NCBI RefSeq assembly: GCF_013416555.1
Contig: NZ_JACCFG010000003.1
Span: 372,001 to 436,000 of the forward strand
Direction: 5' to 3'
Origin: Sphingomonas sp. R-74633
GTDB taxonomy: Bacteria; Pseudomonadota; Alphaproteobacteria; Sphingomonadales; Sphingomonadaceae
DNA: 64,000 bases
Positions 1-8,935 of this stretch are shown piece by piece. Position 1 is the first letter of the stretch; each line of letters starts with the position of its first letter. A model generated the notes under the pieces. It was not told the origin of the DNA, searched no databases, and saw only the letters and a list, made by a program, of their open reading frames with translations. A program made the position numbers and the translations under genes.

Positions 1-653
1 TAGAGCCGTACCCCCAATTGCGCGGCGGGCATGTTCGACACGGTGTTGCGATCGGAATTGCCCGGCTGCTGCGACCAGAACAGCCCGCCCGGCGCGGGAT
101 GCTTCGGATTGTCGTCCCAGGCGGCGCTGACCAGCGCGAAGATCGCCTTCGCCAGGTCGAGCGATTCGGTGTCCTTGTAAAGCAGCCAGTGCTGGATCGC
201 GGCGAGCCCCACCCAGTCATTGTCGTCATAATAGAGGTCGCCGCCGCGCCCATGCGGCGGGCCGACTCGCGAGGCGAAGCCGGGCAGGCCGGTGGCGCTG
301 CGCGAGACCCAATAGAGCATCTGCGCCTTGCGGTGCGCCGCCAGCGTATCGCGGTAGCGTTCCCCTGTCCCCGGCACATTGCTCAGGTCGAGCACGCCGA
401 TATGGACCTGCGAGAAGGGCCATTCATCGGCATGTTTCCCGTCGGGTGAGTGCGCCGGATATTGTTCCTGATAGAGGCCGGTATCGTCGCCGGTGCCGAG
501 ATATTTCCGCGTCGCCGCGAGCAGTTCCTCGGCGTGCTGCGCGCTCGCCGCGGCATCGAAGGCCTGCGCATGGGCGACGTCCGGCGCCGCCACGGCGGGT
601 GCCAGCACCGCCGCGCATAGACTCGTTGCCGCCCAGAACTCGGCGCGCAGCAT
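1..653 (-). CDS. GH76 family endo-alpha-1,6-mannanase, 3' end outside window
   Basis: The reverse strand from an ATG at 653 reads through to the window edge without a stop, so about 217 residues of the N-terminal part are visible. The first ~30 residues form a hydrophobic, alanine-rich export signal. Residues 139-150 (GDLYYDDNDWVG) match the hallmark adjacent-aspartate motif of glycoside hydrolase family 76; D143 and D144 would be the catalytic pair. The family cleaves internal alpha-1,6-mannosyl bonds. It diverges from the GH125 mannosidase at 773, which fits a shared substrate: an endo-enzyme making oligomers and an exo-enzyme trimming them. The C-terminal half cannot be judged here. Confidence 0.85.
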   Translation of the reverse strand, partial: MLRAEFWAATSLCAAVLAPAVAAPDVAHAQAFDAAASAQHAEELLAATRKYLGTGDDTGLYQEQYPAHSPDGKHADEWPFSQVHIGVLDLSNVPGTGERYRDTLAAHRKAQMLYWVSRSATGLPGFASRVGPPHGRGGDLYYDDNDWVGLAAIQHWLLYKDTESLDLAKAIFALVSAAWDDNPKHPAPGGLFWSQQPGNSDRNTVSNMPAAQLGVRL

Positions 654-772
654 TCTCCGTCTCCCTCTTTTTACTTATTGAACATATAAATCGCCTTGAC
701 AGGGCGACCTGACAATACAAAAAATAAATTTCATTAAAAATAAAGCTGCGATACGGTGCGAAGGGGAGAGTG
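654..772. promoter_or_regulatory. AT-rich divergent promoter region of the mannanase genes
   Basis: This 119-base spacer between divergent GH76 and GH125 genes is far richer in A and T (especially 670-745) than its surroundings and must hold both promoters. A TTGACA hexamer lies at 696-701, but no well-spaced -10 box can be assigned with confidence. A ribosome binding site (AAGGGGAG, 761-768) precedes the GH125 start. Confidence 0.45.
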
Positions 773-2200
773 ATGCGAGGAATGACCCGCAGGGAAATCA
801 TGGGTGCTGCCGGTGCCATGGGCGTTACGCTCGCCGCGCCGAAGGTGCTCGCGCGCCCGGCGATGGACACCCGCCGCCCGCCCGCAAGCGCGCGCCACTT
901 CACCAGTCCGGTGGTCGAGGCGGAAATCGCGCGGGTGAAGGCGCGGATCGGCGACCCCAAGCTCGCCTGGATGTTCGAGAATTGCTACCCGAACACGCTC
1001 GATACCACGGTCACGCCGGGCAGCCTGAACGGCAAGCCCGACACTTTCGTCATCACCGGTGACATCGACGCGATGTGGCTGCGCGACAGCTCGGCGCAGA
1101 TCAATCCCTATGTCCACCTGACGCCGAAGGACGCCGGCCTGCGCGACCTGTTCCGCGGCGTGATCGGCCGCCAGGCGCGCTGCATCCTGATCGATCCCTA
1201 TGCCAACGCCTTCACCCGCGATCCGACCGCGGCAACCAACCACGACGCCGCCAAGCACGACCAGACCGACATGAAGCCGGGCGTCGCCGAGCGGAAATGG
1301 GAGATCGACTCCCTCTGCTATCCGATGCGACTGGCGCACAGCTACTGGATCGCGACGAAAGACAAGGCGCCGTTCGACAGCGAATGGGCCGAGGGCGTCC
1401 GCGTTTCGATCGACACGTTCCGCGTCCAGCAGCGGCTCCACGGGCCGGGTCCCTATCATTTCCAGCGCCGCGCCGACACGCCGACCGAGACGCTGATGCT
1501 CAAGGGGCTGGGTTCGCCCACCCGCAAGGTCGGGCTGATCCATTCGGGCTTCCGCCCCTCGGACGATGCCTGCACTTTGCCCTTCCTGATCCCGTCGAAC
1601 CTGTTCGCGGTCAGTGCGCTGCGCAAGGTCGCGGTCGTGCTGCGCGAGGCGCGCGGCGACGCGAAGCTCGCCGCCGAGGCCGAGGCACTCGCCGCGCAGG
1701 TCGCGGCCGCGCTGCTCAAATATGGCCGCCTGCGCGACGAAGCCGGCCAGCCGATCTGGGCCTATGAAGTCGACGGGTTTGGCGGCGCGCTGTTCATGGA
1801 CGACGCCAATGTGCCGAGCCTGTGCGGTCTCGCCTATCTCGGCGCAGTGCCGCGCACCGATCCGGTCTGGCGCCGCACCGCCGCCCGCGCCTGGAGCGCG
1901 AACAACCCCTTCTTCTTCAAGGGCACGGCCTCCGAAGGCATTGGCGGTCCGCATGTCGGACTCGACATGATCTGGCCGATGTCGCTGATCATGCACGCGC
2001 TCAACGCCGATGACGATGCGACCATCCGCCGCTGCCTGACCCAGCTCAAGGCGAGCGAGGCCGGCACCGGCTTCATGCATGAGAGCTTCCACAAGGACGA
2101 TCCGACCAACTTCACCCGCCCCTGGTTCGCCTGGGCGAATGGCCTGTTCGGCGAGCTGATGCTCGATCTCGCCGCGCGCAAGCCGCACCTGCTCGCCTGA
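773..2200 (+). CDS. GH125 family exo-alpha-1,6-mannosidase (formerly DUF1237)
   Basis: A 475-residue protein of normal family length. GH125 enzymes are inverting exo-acting alpha-1,6-mannosidases. The motif GDIDAMWLRDSSAQ near residues 96-109 and the later WEIDSLCYP segment are typical of the family. The N-terminus has a twin-arginine-like leader (TRREIMGAAG followed by a hydrophobic stretch), so export by Tat is likely. I chose ATG at 773, four bases after the Shine-Dalgarno; a GTG at 770 and an ATG at 782 are alternatives. It is the first gene of a rightward run with a sugar porter, sugar kinase and phosphomannose isomerase, which supports mannose release and catabolism. Confidence 0.88.
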   Translation: MRGMTRREIMGAAGAMGVTLAAPKVLARPAMDTRRPPASARHFTSPVVEAEIARVKARIGDPKLAWMFENCYPNTLDTTVTPGSLNGKPDTFVITGDIDAMWLRDSSAQINPYVHLTPKDAGLRDLFRGVIGRQARCILIDPYANAFTRDPTAATNHDAAKHDQTDMKPGVAERKWEIDSLCYPMRLAHSYWIATKDKAPFDSEWAEGVRVSIDTFRVQQRLHGPGPYHFQRRADTPTETLMLKGLGSPTRKVGLIHSGFRPSDDACTLPFLIPSNLFAVSALRKVAVVLREARGDAKLAAEAEALAAQVAAALLKYGRLRDEAGQPIWAYEVDGFGGALFMDDANVPSLCGLAYLGAVPRTDPVWRRTAARAWSANNPFFFKGTASEGIGGPHVGLDMIWPMSLIMHALNADDDATIRRCLTQLKASEAGTGFMHESFHKDDPTNFTRPWFAWANGLFGELMLDLAARKPHLLA

Positions 2201-2225
2201 ACGTCGCATCGAAGGGGGATAGATC

Positions 2226-3524
2226 ATGACGGGGACCTTGTGGCGCGGCGTAATCGTCGGCGCATTGGCCGGGCTGCTGTTCGGCTTCGATACCGCCGTG
2301 ATCGCAGGCACCACCGAGGGTCTGCGCCGCGCCTTCGATCTCGATGCCACCGGCCTGGGCATCACCGTGTCGAGCGCACTCTGGGGCACGCTCCTCGGCG
2401 CGATCTTCGCCGGGCGCCCCGGTGACCGCTACGGCGCCCGCGCCTGCCTGCGCTGGGTCGCCGGGCTCTACCTTCTCTCGGGTCTTGGCTGCTTCCTCGC
2501 GCCGAGCTGGGAAACGCTGATCGCCTTCCGCTTCCTCGCCGGCATCGCCGTCGGCGCCTCGTCGGTGCTCGCGCCCGTCTATCTTTCCGAAATCGCCCCG
2601 CCCGCCCGGCGCGGCGCGCTGGTCGGCGCCTTCCAGTTCAACATCGTGTTCGGCATCCTCGTCGCCTATCTCAGCAACTATCTCGTCGGCACGATGGCGC
2701 TCGGCGATTTCGACTGGCGCGTGAAGTTCGGCATCACCGCGCTCCCCGCCGCCCTGCTCCTCACCCTGCTCTATGCGATCCCGCAAAGCCCGCGCTGGCT
2801 GGCGCTCAAGGGCCGCCGCACCGAGGCGTTGCAGGTGATGGAAGCGATCGGCGTCGCCGACCCGCAGGCCGAGATCGATGCGCTGGCCGCAATGGGCGAA
2901 AGCGGCAATGCCCGCCTGAGCTGGTCGCGCCACAAGCGCCCGATCCTGCTCGCGGTCACCGTCGCGATGTTCAACCAGCTCTCGGGGATCAACGCGATCC
3001 TCTACTATCTCAACGACATCTTCGCCGCGGCCGGCTTCGACGGCGTCTCGGCCGACAAGCAGGCGATCGCGATCGGCGCGATGAACCTGCTCTTCACCGG
3101 CCTCGCGCTCGCGGTGATCGACAAGCTCGGCCGCCGCACGCTGCTGCTGATCGGCGCGGTCGGCCTCACCGCCACCCTCGCCGGCGTCGCCGCAATCATG
3201 GCCACCGGCCAGCACCGCGAGCTGCTGCTCTACCTCCTCGCCGGCTTCATCGCCTTCTTCGCCTTCTCGCAGGGCGCGGTGATCTGGGTGTACATCGCCG
3301 AGGTCTTCCCGACCGAGGTCCGCGCCCGCGGCCAGGCGCTCGGCTCGGGTACGCACTGGCTGATGGACGCGATCATTGCCACCGGCTTCCCGGTAATCGC
3401 CGCACATTCCGCCGGCGCGCCCTTCGCCTTCTTCGCCGCGATGATGGCGCTGCAGTTCGTCGTCGTCGCCTTCTTCTTCCCCGAGACCAAGCGGCTGCCG
3501 CTCGACAGGAAAATCCCCGAATGA
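2226..3524 (+). CDS. MFS sugar porter family transporter
   Basis: A 432-residue inner-membrane protein with about twelve hydrophobic segments. It carries sugar-porter signatures: an N-terminal G-x-LFGFDTAVI motif, PQSPRWLALKGR after helix 6, and the late PTEVRARGQALG motif after helix 10 with a PETK-type end. These mark proton-coupled hexose transporters of the major facilitator superfamily. The gene follows the exo-mannosidase by 25 bases with a good ribosome binding site (AAGGGGG). Its place between mannosidase and kinase suggests mannose as cargo; specificity is inference. Confidence 0.88.
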   Translation: MTGTLWRGVIVGALAGLLFGFDTAVIAGTTEGLRRAFDLDATGLGITVSSALWGTLLGAIFAGRPGDRYGARACLRWVAGLYLLSGLGCFLAPSWETLIAFRFLAGIAVGASSVLAPVYLSEIAPPARRGALVGAFQFNIVFGILVAYLSNYLVGTMALGDFDWRVKFGITALPAALLLTLLYAIPQSPRWLALKGRRTEALQVMEAIGVADPQAEIDALAAMGESGNARLSWSRHKRPILLAVTVAMFNQLSGINAILYYLNDIFAAAGFDGVSADKQAIAIGAMNLLFTGLALAVIDKLGRRTLLLIGAVGLTATLAGVAAIMATGQHRELLLYLLAGFIAFFAFSQGAVIWVYIAEVFPTEVRARGQALGSGTHWLMDAIIATGFPVIAAHSAGAPFAFFAAMMALQFVVVAFFFPETKRLPLDRKIPE

Positions 3525-3533
3525 CCAAGGTGT

Positions 3534-4439
3534 ATGCGTAACATGATTCAGATCGGGGTGGATTTCGGGGGGACCAAGATCGAAGCGGCAGCGCTCGATG
3601 CGAGCGGCCGCTTCCTCAGCCGCGGCCGCGTTCCCAATCCGGGCGGCTATGACGCGGCGATCGAAGCGGTGCGCGGCCTTATCGCTCAGGCCGAGCATGA
3701 GGCCGGCGCCGAGGGCACGATCGGCATCGGCTCGCCCGGCTCGATCAGCCCGCGCACCGGGCTGATGCGCAACGCCAATTCGACCTTCCTCAACGGCCGC
3801 TCGTTCCGCGAGGATCTCGAGCGCGCGCTCGGCCGCGAGGTTCGCCTCGCGAACGACGCGAACTGCCTCGCGCTGTCCGAAGCGGTCGACGGCGCGGCGG
3901 CAGGCGCCCGCGTCGCCTTCGGGCTGATCCTCGGCACCGGCTGCGGCGGCGGGCTCGTCGTCGACGGGCAGATTGTCGAGGGCGCGAATGGCATCGGCGG
4001 CGAATGGGGCCACGTGCCTTTGCCTTGGGCCACCGCCGAGGAATATCCCGGCCCCGATTGCTGGTGCGGCCAAAGCGGCTGCCTCGAGACTTGGATCTCG
4101 GGCTCGGGCCTGCGCCGCGACCACCATGCCCGCACCGGCGACACGCTCGACGGCGAGGCGATCATCCAGGCCGCGCGCCGCGGCGACCCCGCCGCCAGCG
4201 CAACCTTCACAGCCTATATCGACCGGCTCGGCCGCGCGATCGCGATGCTCGCCAATATCGTCGACCCCGACGCCTTCGTGCTCGGCGGCGGCATGTCGAA
4301 TGTCGAGGAGCTCTACGAACAGCTCCCCGCCGCCGTCCGCCGCTACACTTTTGCCGACAGCTGGGACGCGCGCATCGTCCAGGCGCGCTGGGGCGACAGC
4401 TCGGGCGTACGCGGCGCAGCGAGGCTCTGGGCAGCATGA
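3534..4439 (+). CDS. ROK family sugar kinase, probably mannokinase/fructokinase
   Basis: A 301-residue ROK kinase that would phosphorylate a free hexose with ATP. The N-terminal phosphate-binding motif VDFGGTKIE, the catalytic aspartate in LANDAN (D108), the GTGCGGG ATP-binding loop, the GEWGH motif (E157, H160) and the zinc site CWCGQSGCLE (C176, C178, C183) are all present, so the enzyme looks intact. It starts 9 bases after the transporter and overlaps the following isomerase gene by four bases (ATGA). Mannose is the inferred substrate because mannose-6-phosphate is what the next gene would use; fructose or glucose remain possible. Confidence 0.87.
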   Translation: MRNMIQIGVDFGGTKIEAAALDASGRFLSRGRVPNPGGYDAAIEAVRGLIAQAEHEAGAEGTIGIGSPGSISPRTGLMRNANSTFLNGRSFREDLERALGREVRLANDANCLALSEAVDGAAAGARVAFGLILGTGCGGGLVVDGQIVEGANGIGGEWGHVPLPWATAEEYPGPDCWCGQSGCLETWISGSGLRRDHHARTGDTLDGEAIIQAARRGDPAASATFTAYIDRLGRAIAMLANIVDPDAFVLGGGMSNVEELYEQLPAAVRRYTFADSWDARIVQARWGDSSGVRGAARLWAA

Positions 4440-5254
4440 CCGCCACGCCGCTCGCCACCCACCGCGTCGAAAAGCCCTGGGGCCGCCACCGCCTCTGGCC
4501 CGGCTTCGACCAGGCAATGACCGATCCCGTCGGCGAGATCTGGTTCCAGTCGCCGGGCGACACCGCCCCCGACCTGCTGATCAAATATCTCTTCACCAGC
4601 GAGAAGCTGTCGGTCCAGGTCCACCCGAACGACGCGCAGGCGCAAGCCGCAGGCCTTCCGCGCGGCAAGGACGAATGCTGGGTGATCCTCGATGCCGAAC
4701 CGCACTCGACGATCGCGCTCGGCACCAAGCAGCCGGTCGACCGCGAGACCCTGCGCGCCGCCGCGCTCGACGGATCGATCGTCGAACTGCTCGACTGGAA
4801 GCCGGTCAAGGCCGGCGACTTCTTCTATTCGGGCTCGGGGACGATCCACGCGATCGGCGCGGGGATCACCCTGGTCGAGGTCCAGCAGAACAGCGAGACC
4901 ACCTACCGGCTCTACGATTATGGCCGCCCACGCGAACTGCACCTCGACGAGGGCATCGCGGTGTCGGAGCCGGTGCCCTACCAGCCGCATCCGATGCCCG
5001 GCCTGGTCGAGCCCGGCCGGACTATTCTGGTCGAAGGCCCGAGCTTCGTGCTCGAACGCTGGGCCGGCGGCCCGCGCAGCCTCGCGCTGCCGGGGGGCAT
5101 GACCGGCTGGCTGGTGCCGCTGCGCGGCGAGGGCCTGATCGATGGCCTCGCCTTCCGCGCCGGCGAATGCATCGCCGTGGAGGGCGCCGCCGAACTGCTT
5201 GCCGCGCCCGGCAGCGACCTGCTCTTCGCCTATCCCGGCGACACCCGCATCTGA
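4436..5254 (+). CDS. manA: class I mannose-6-phosphate isomerase
   Basis: A 272-residue type I phosphomannose isomerase, the short cupin-only form. It interconverts mannose-6-phosphate and fructose-6-phosphate. The zinc-binding QVHPND motif (Q61, H63), E80 and the late SGTIHAIG motif with its metal-binding histidine are intact. The start overlaps the kinase stop codon (ATGA), indicating translational coupling. Porter, kinase and isomerase together form a complete path from external mannose to glycolysis. A symmetrical terminator follows the stop codon. Confidence 0.88.
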   Translation: MTATPLATHRVEKPWGRHRLWPGFDQAMTDPVGEIWFQSPGDTAPDLLIKYLFTSEKLSVQVHPNDAQAQAAGLPRGKDECWVILDAEPHSTIALGTKQPVDRETLRAAALDGSIVELLDWKPVKAGDFFYSGSGTIHAIGAGITLVEVQQNSETTYRLYDYGRPRELHLDEGIAVSEPVPYQPHPMPGLVEPGRTILVEGPSFVLERWAGGPRSLALPGGMTGWLVPLRGEGLIDGLAFRAGECIAVEGAAELLAAPGSDLLFAYPGDTRI

Positions 5255-5258
5255 CAGA

Positions 5259-5286
5259 AAAGGGGCGGACCGAAGCCCGCCCCTTT
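5259..5286. terminator. bidirectional hairpin terminator
   Basis: AAAGGGGCGG (5259-5268) pairs with CCGCCCCTTT (5277-5286) around an 8-base loop. The A and T tracts at the stem ends serve both strands. It lies between the convergent isomerase gene (+) and sulfatase gene (-). Confidence 0.75.
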
Positions 5287-5290
5287 CACT

Positions 5291-7093
5291 TCAATCCTCG
5301 GCCGGTGCCGGCGCCCCGGCCGCGGCGCGCCGCGCCCGCTTCGCCGCCTTCTTCGCCTTCTTGTTCTTGCCCGGCCCCGCGCCCGGCTTGTCGCCCGCAC
5401 CTTCCTCGCCGGAGCCGCCCTCGAGCTTGCCCTTGATCACGCCGCCCGGGATCCGGTTCGGCCAGACATCGACGAAGCTGGCCTTGGCCCAGGCCTCATA
5501 TTGGTCGCCCATCCGCTTCACGACATCCGGATGCGCCGCCGCGATATTGTTGGTCTCGGTGCGGTCCTTGGCCATGTCGTAGAGTTCCCAGGGCTCGCCG
5601 AAGCGCGCCACCAGCTTCCAATTGCCGTCGCGCACCGCGCGATTGCCCTCATGCTCCCAGAAGATCGGCTTGCCGCGCACCAGCTTCTCGCCGGAGAACG
5701 CCGGCACCATCGAGCGCCCCTCCATCGGAATGATGGCATGGCCCTGATATTCGGTCGGGTATTTCGCGCCCGCCAGCTCGACGATCGTCGGCATCACGTC
5801 GATCAGATGCCCGGGCTCGCGCACGAAGCTGCCCTTGAGCTTGGGATCGATGCCGCCCGGCCAGGAGGCAATCAGCGGAGTCGAGATGCCGCCTTCCTCG
5901 GTATAATGCTTGAAATACTGGAACGGCGTGTTCTGCAGCGTCGCCCAATTGAGGCCGACAAACACCATCGACTGCGCCCCGCCCATCGGCGCCTTGCCAC
6001 CGGTGCGCCCGTCGGGACCGCTTTCGGCGTTGCCGCCATTGTCGGCCATGAACAGGATCACCGTATTGTCGAGCTCGCCCTGCTTCTTCAGGTCCTCGAC
6101 CAGCGTGCCGACGGCCTTGTCCATGCGCGAAACGGCCGCGGCATAGATCGCCATGATCGTGTCGAACCGGTCCTTGTCGGCGGCCGAGAGCTTGTCCCAG
6201 TCATAGGCTTCGTCGAGCGGCGCGGAGAGCTTCGCGTCGGGCGCGATGATCCCCATCTTCTTCTGCCGCTCCAGCCGGGCGCGGCGCAGCGGCTCCCAGC
6301 CGCTCATATACTTGCCCTTGAACTTGGCGATGTCCTCGGCCGGCGCCATCACCGGGAAGTGCACCGCGGTGAAGGGCAGATAGAGGAAGAAGGGCTTCTT
6401 CGCGGCCTTGGCTTCGGTGACGAAGCGGTTGGTCCAGTTGACCAGCAGGTCCGAGGCATACCAGTCGCCCTCGCCCACCTCCGGCGAGTTGAGCGGCACC
6501 TTGCGCCCGTCGATACGCACCGCGCCCTTGGGCTGGTCGGGGAAATAGGTGCCGCCGGGGAAGTCGAACGCGCGGTCGAAGCCCTTTGATTCCGGCGGCG
6601 TGCCGTGGCTGTCGCCCAGATGCCATTTGCCCGCCATGCCGGTGAAATAGCCGGCCGGCTGGAGCACCTGCGCGATCGTCACCGCGCGGTCGTCGATGCG
6701 GCCGTGCAAGCCCTGCGACTCCGGCTGATGGACCACTTCGAGCCCGCCCATGCCGGCTTCGTGCGGATAGAGGCCGGTCATCAGCGCGGCGCGCGATGGG
6801 CTGCAGCGGGCATTATTGTAGAATTGGGTGAAGCGGATGCCGTTCGCGGCAAGCTTGTCGAGGTTCGGGGTCGGGATCTCGCTGCCGTACGGCCCGATGT
6901 CCGAGAAACCCATGTCGTCCACCAGGATGACGATCACGTTCGGGCGCTTGGCCTGTTGTACCGGCGCGGCGGGAGGTGCGTTCGTGCCGGGCCGGTCCGG
7001 GCCTCGTGCCATTGCCGGCCCGGCCAGCAACGCCAGTGCCGTCACGCCGAGCAACCCGCGCCGGAACACACCGCGCCTCGAAATCCTGCTCAT
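5291..7093 (-). CDS. arylsulfatase family protein (sulfatase 1 of the locus)
   Basis: A 600-residue type I sulfatase. The N-terminus carries twin arginines before a hydrophobic stretch ending at AMA, a Tat-type signal. The metal site begins with VDDMG (D59, D60), and the formylglycine motif CSPSR places the modified cysteine at C97. The overall layout, with a long insert-rich middle and an HYTEEGG segment, recalls the AtsA-like arylsulfatases. After residue 565 comes a low-complexity tail rich in Gly, Lys and Ala, unusual for the family. It would hydrolyse sulfate esters in the periplasm or outside. It is divergent from sulfatase 2 at 7246. Confidence 0.9.
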   Translation of the reverse strand: MSRISRRGVFRRGLLGVTALALLAGPAMARGPDRPGTNAPPAAPVQQAKRPNVIVILVDDMGFSDIGPYGSEIPTPNLDKLAANGIRFTQFYNNARCSPSRAALMTGLYPHEAGMGGLEVVHQPESQGLHGRIDDRAVTIAQVLQPAGYFTGMAGKWHLGDSHGTPPESKGFDRAFDFPGGTYFPDQPKGAVRIDGRKVPLNSPEVGEGDWYASDLLVNWTNRFVTEAKAAKKPFFLYLPFTAVHFPVMAPAEDIAKFKGKYMSGWEPLRRARLERQKKMGIIAPDAKLSAPLDEAYDWDKLSAADKDRFDTIMAIYAAAVSRMDKAVGTLVEDLKKQGELDNTVILFMADNGGNAESGPDGRTGGKAPMGGAQSMVFVGLNWATLQNTPFQYFKHYTEEGGISTPLIASWPGGIDPKLKGSFVREPGHLIDVMPTIVELAGAKYPTEYQGHAIIPMEGRSMVPAFSGEKLVRGKPIFWEHEGNRAVRDGNWKLVARFGEPWELYDMAKDRTETNNIAAAHPDVVKRMGDQYEAWAKASFVDVWPNRIPGGVIKGKLEGGSGEEGAGDKPGAGPGKNKKAKKAAKRARRAAAGAPAPAED

Positions 7094-7176
7094 GCCTTCA
7101 TCCCTCTTCTGATTGCAGTCGGGGCTCTGTGGCCCATGCCAAAACCATATCGGCTTTACAGAAGCGCCTCAATTAA

Positions 7177-7188
7177 ATAAGATAAATC
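7177..7188 (+). promoter_or_regulatory. 12-bp motif shared by two sulfatase promoter regions (copy 1)
   Basis: ATAAGATAAATC occurs here, in the AT-rich spacer between the two divergent sulfatase genes, and again identically at 15303-15314 upstream of another sulfatase. An ATTAAAT element lies nearby at both sites. The identity is directly visible; a role as an operator or promoter element is inference. Confidence 0.4.
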
Positions 7189-7245
7189 GGAATAAGAAAA
7201 GTGTCGCAACTTGTATCAAACGCGACGCAAGAAGGGAGCGGGTAC

Positions 7246-8694
7246 ATGGGCGTTGGGCGTCGTGACTTCTGCCTGGGTGCGCTGGGCAGCATCCTCGCCA
7301 CCCAGGCCCTCGCCAAGGGCAAGCCACGCCCCAACTTCGTCTTCATCCTCGCCGACGATATGGGCTGGGGCGATCCCACCGCCTTCAACGCAAAATCCGG
7401 TGCCAACACGCCGAACATCGATCGGCTCGCCAGGCAAGGCATGCGCTTCACTGACATGCACAGCTCCTCGTCGGTCTGCACACCCAGCCGCTATTCGATC
7501 CTTACCGGCCGCTATTGCTGGCGCTCGCGCCTCAAGAAGGGCGTGACCGGCGGCTTCGATCCCTCGCTAATCGAGCGCGGCCGCCTCACCGTCGCCGGCA
7601 TGCTCAAGCGCGCGGGCTATTACACCGCCGGCGTCGGCAAATGGCATCTCGGCCTCGGCGACACCAAGCCGGTCGATTTCGCCAAGCCCTTTCATCCCGC
7701 GCCGACCGATCACGGCTTCGACTATTATTTCGGCATCCCCGCCTCGCTCGACATCCCGCCCTACCTCTATTTCGAGAATGACCGCGCGCTCGCCGCCCCC
7801 ACCGCGCGGACCGAGGGCAAGAAGGAGGGCGGCGTGTTCTGGCGCGCCGGCGAGATGGCGCCTGGCTTCGACTTTCCGGCGGTGGTGCCCACCCTCACCG
7901 ACAAGGCAGTCTCGGTGCTGAACGACCGCGCCAAAAGGCCCGACCAGCCCTTCTTCCTCTATTTCCCTTTGCCCTCGCCGCACACGCCCTGGCTGCCCAC
8001 CGACGAGTTCAAGGGCACGTCGCAGGCCGGCCTCTATGGCGACTATGTCCGGGAGACCGATGCGATGGTCGGCCGCGTGCTCGATGCGCTCGAGAAGAAC
8101 GGCCAGGCCGACAACACCGTGGTGATCTTCACCAGCGACAACGGCGCGCACTGGAAGCCCGACGACCAGCGCCAGTTCCCCAACCACCACGCCAATGGCG
8201 ACTGGAAAGGGATGAAGGCTGATGTCTGGGAAGGCGGCCACCGCATTCCCTTCGTGATCCGCTGGCCGGGCCAGGTCGCGCCGGGCACCACGTCCACCGA
8301 AACCGCCTCGCTCACCGATTTCATGGCCACCGCCGCCGCGATCACCGGCACGCCGCTGCCCACGGATGCAGCAGAGGACAGTTTCGATCTCACGCCCGCG
8401 CTCAAGCGCACCAACCGCAAGCCGATCCGGTCTTCGATCATCGATCATTCGATCGACGGCATGTTCACGATCCGCGAAGGCGACTGGAAGCTCGAGCTCG
8501 GCCTCGGCTCGGGCGGCTTTTCGCATCCCGCGCATATCGATCCAGTGCCCGGCGGGCCGCAGGGGCAGCTCTACAATCTCGCCAGTGATCCGCGCGAGAC
8601 GACCAATGTCTGGTCCGAGCATCCCGAAATCGTCGCCCGCCTCACCGCGCTGCTCAAGGCGCAACAGGATGCCGGGCGGACGCGGCCGAAATAG
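7246..8694 (+). CDS. arylsulfatase family protein (sulfatase 2)
   Basis: A 482-residue sulfatase. I start it at ATG 7246, seven bases after AAGGGAG, rather than at an in-frame GTG at 7201 that lacks such a site. This gives a compact leader MGVGRRDFCLGALG with twin arginines, typical of Tat export. Metal-binding ADDMG (D37, D38) and the formylglycine motif CTPSR (C78) are intact; the following RYCWRSRLKKGV stretch is found in periplasmic arylsulfatases of the N-acetylgalactosamine-6-sulfatase-like group. It is the only sulfatase of the locus on the forward strand and is monocistronic. The 241 bases after it hold no gene. Confidence 0.9.
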   Translation: MGVGRRDFCLGALGSILATQALAKGKPRPNFVFILADDMGWGDPTAFNAKSGANTPNIDRLARQGMRFTDMHSSSSVCTPSRYSILTGRYCWRSRLKKGVTGGFDPSLIERGRLTVAGMLKRAGYYTAGVGKWHLGLGDTKPVDFAKPFHPAPTDHGFDYYFGIPASLDIPPYLYFENDRALAAPTARTEGKKEGGVFWRAGEMAPGFDFPAVVPTLTDKAVSVLNDRAKRPDQPFFLYFPLPSPHTPWLPTDEFKGTSQAGLYGDYVRETDAMVGRVLDALEKNGQADNTVVIFTSDNGAHWKPDDQRQFPNHHANGDWKGMKADVWEGGHRIPFVIRWPGQVAPGTTSTETASLTDFMATAAAITGTPLPTDAAEDSFDLTPALKRTNRKPIRSSIIDHSIDGMFTIREGDWKLELGLGSGGFSHPAHIDPVPGGPQGQLYNLASDPRETTNVWSEHPEIVARLTALLKAQQDAGRTRPK

Positions 8695-8935
8695 CCATTC
8701 CCTCATTCGTCATCCCCCGCAGGCAGGGATACGGAATAGCGCGAACGCCTTGCAATGTAGGATTTCGTCTGTTTGGCTTTCCCGGCGGAGCGCCTTGCCC
8801 CGCCGCTCTTTCGCATGGCGCAGCGCGCCGGTCATATTCAAACGGGGTAAGTCGATCCGCGGCACGCCGGCTTCCCCCGCGCGCGCGTGAGTGTCGTGAC
8901 TTTCGTGACTTTCGGTTCCCCGATCTGGGTAAAAG

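Noticed and set aside
2112..4517. 801-codon reverse frame opposite the transporter and kinase genes
   Set aside because: Low-complexity Ala/Gly/Glu/Arg translation spanning three well-supported forward genes; no domain recognised.
8695..8935. Possible small gene or truncated repeat between sulfatase 2 and the FGE gene
   Set aside because: Only short frames without good ribosome binding sites, and a small tandem CGTGACTTT duplication near 8895-8914; nothing supports a gene.
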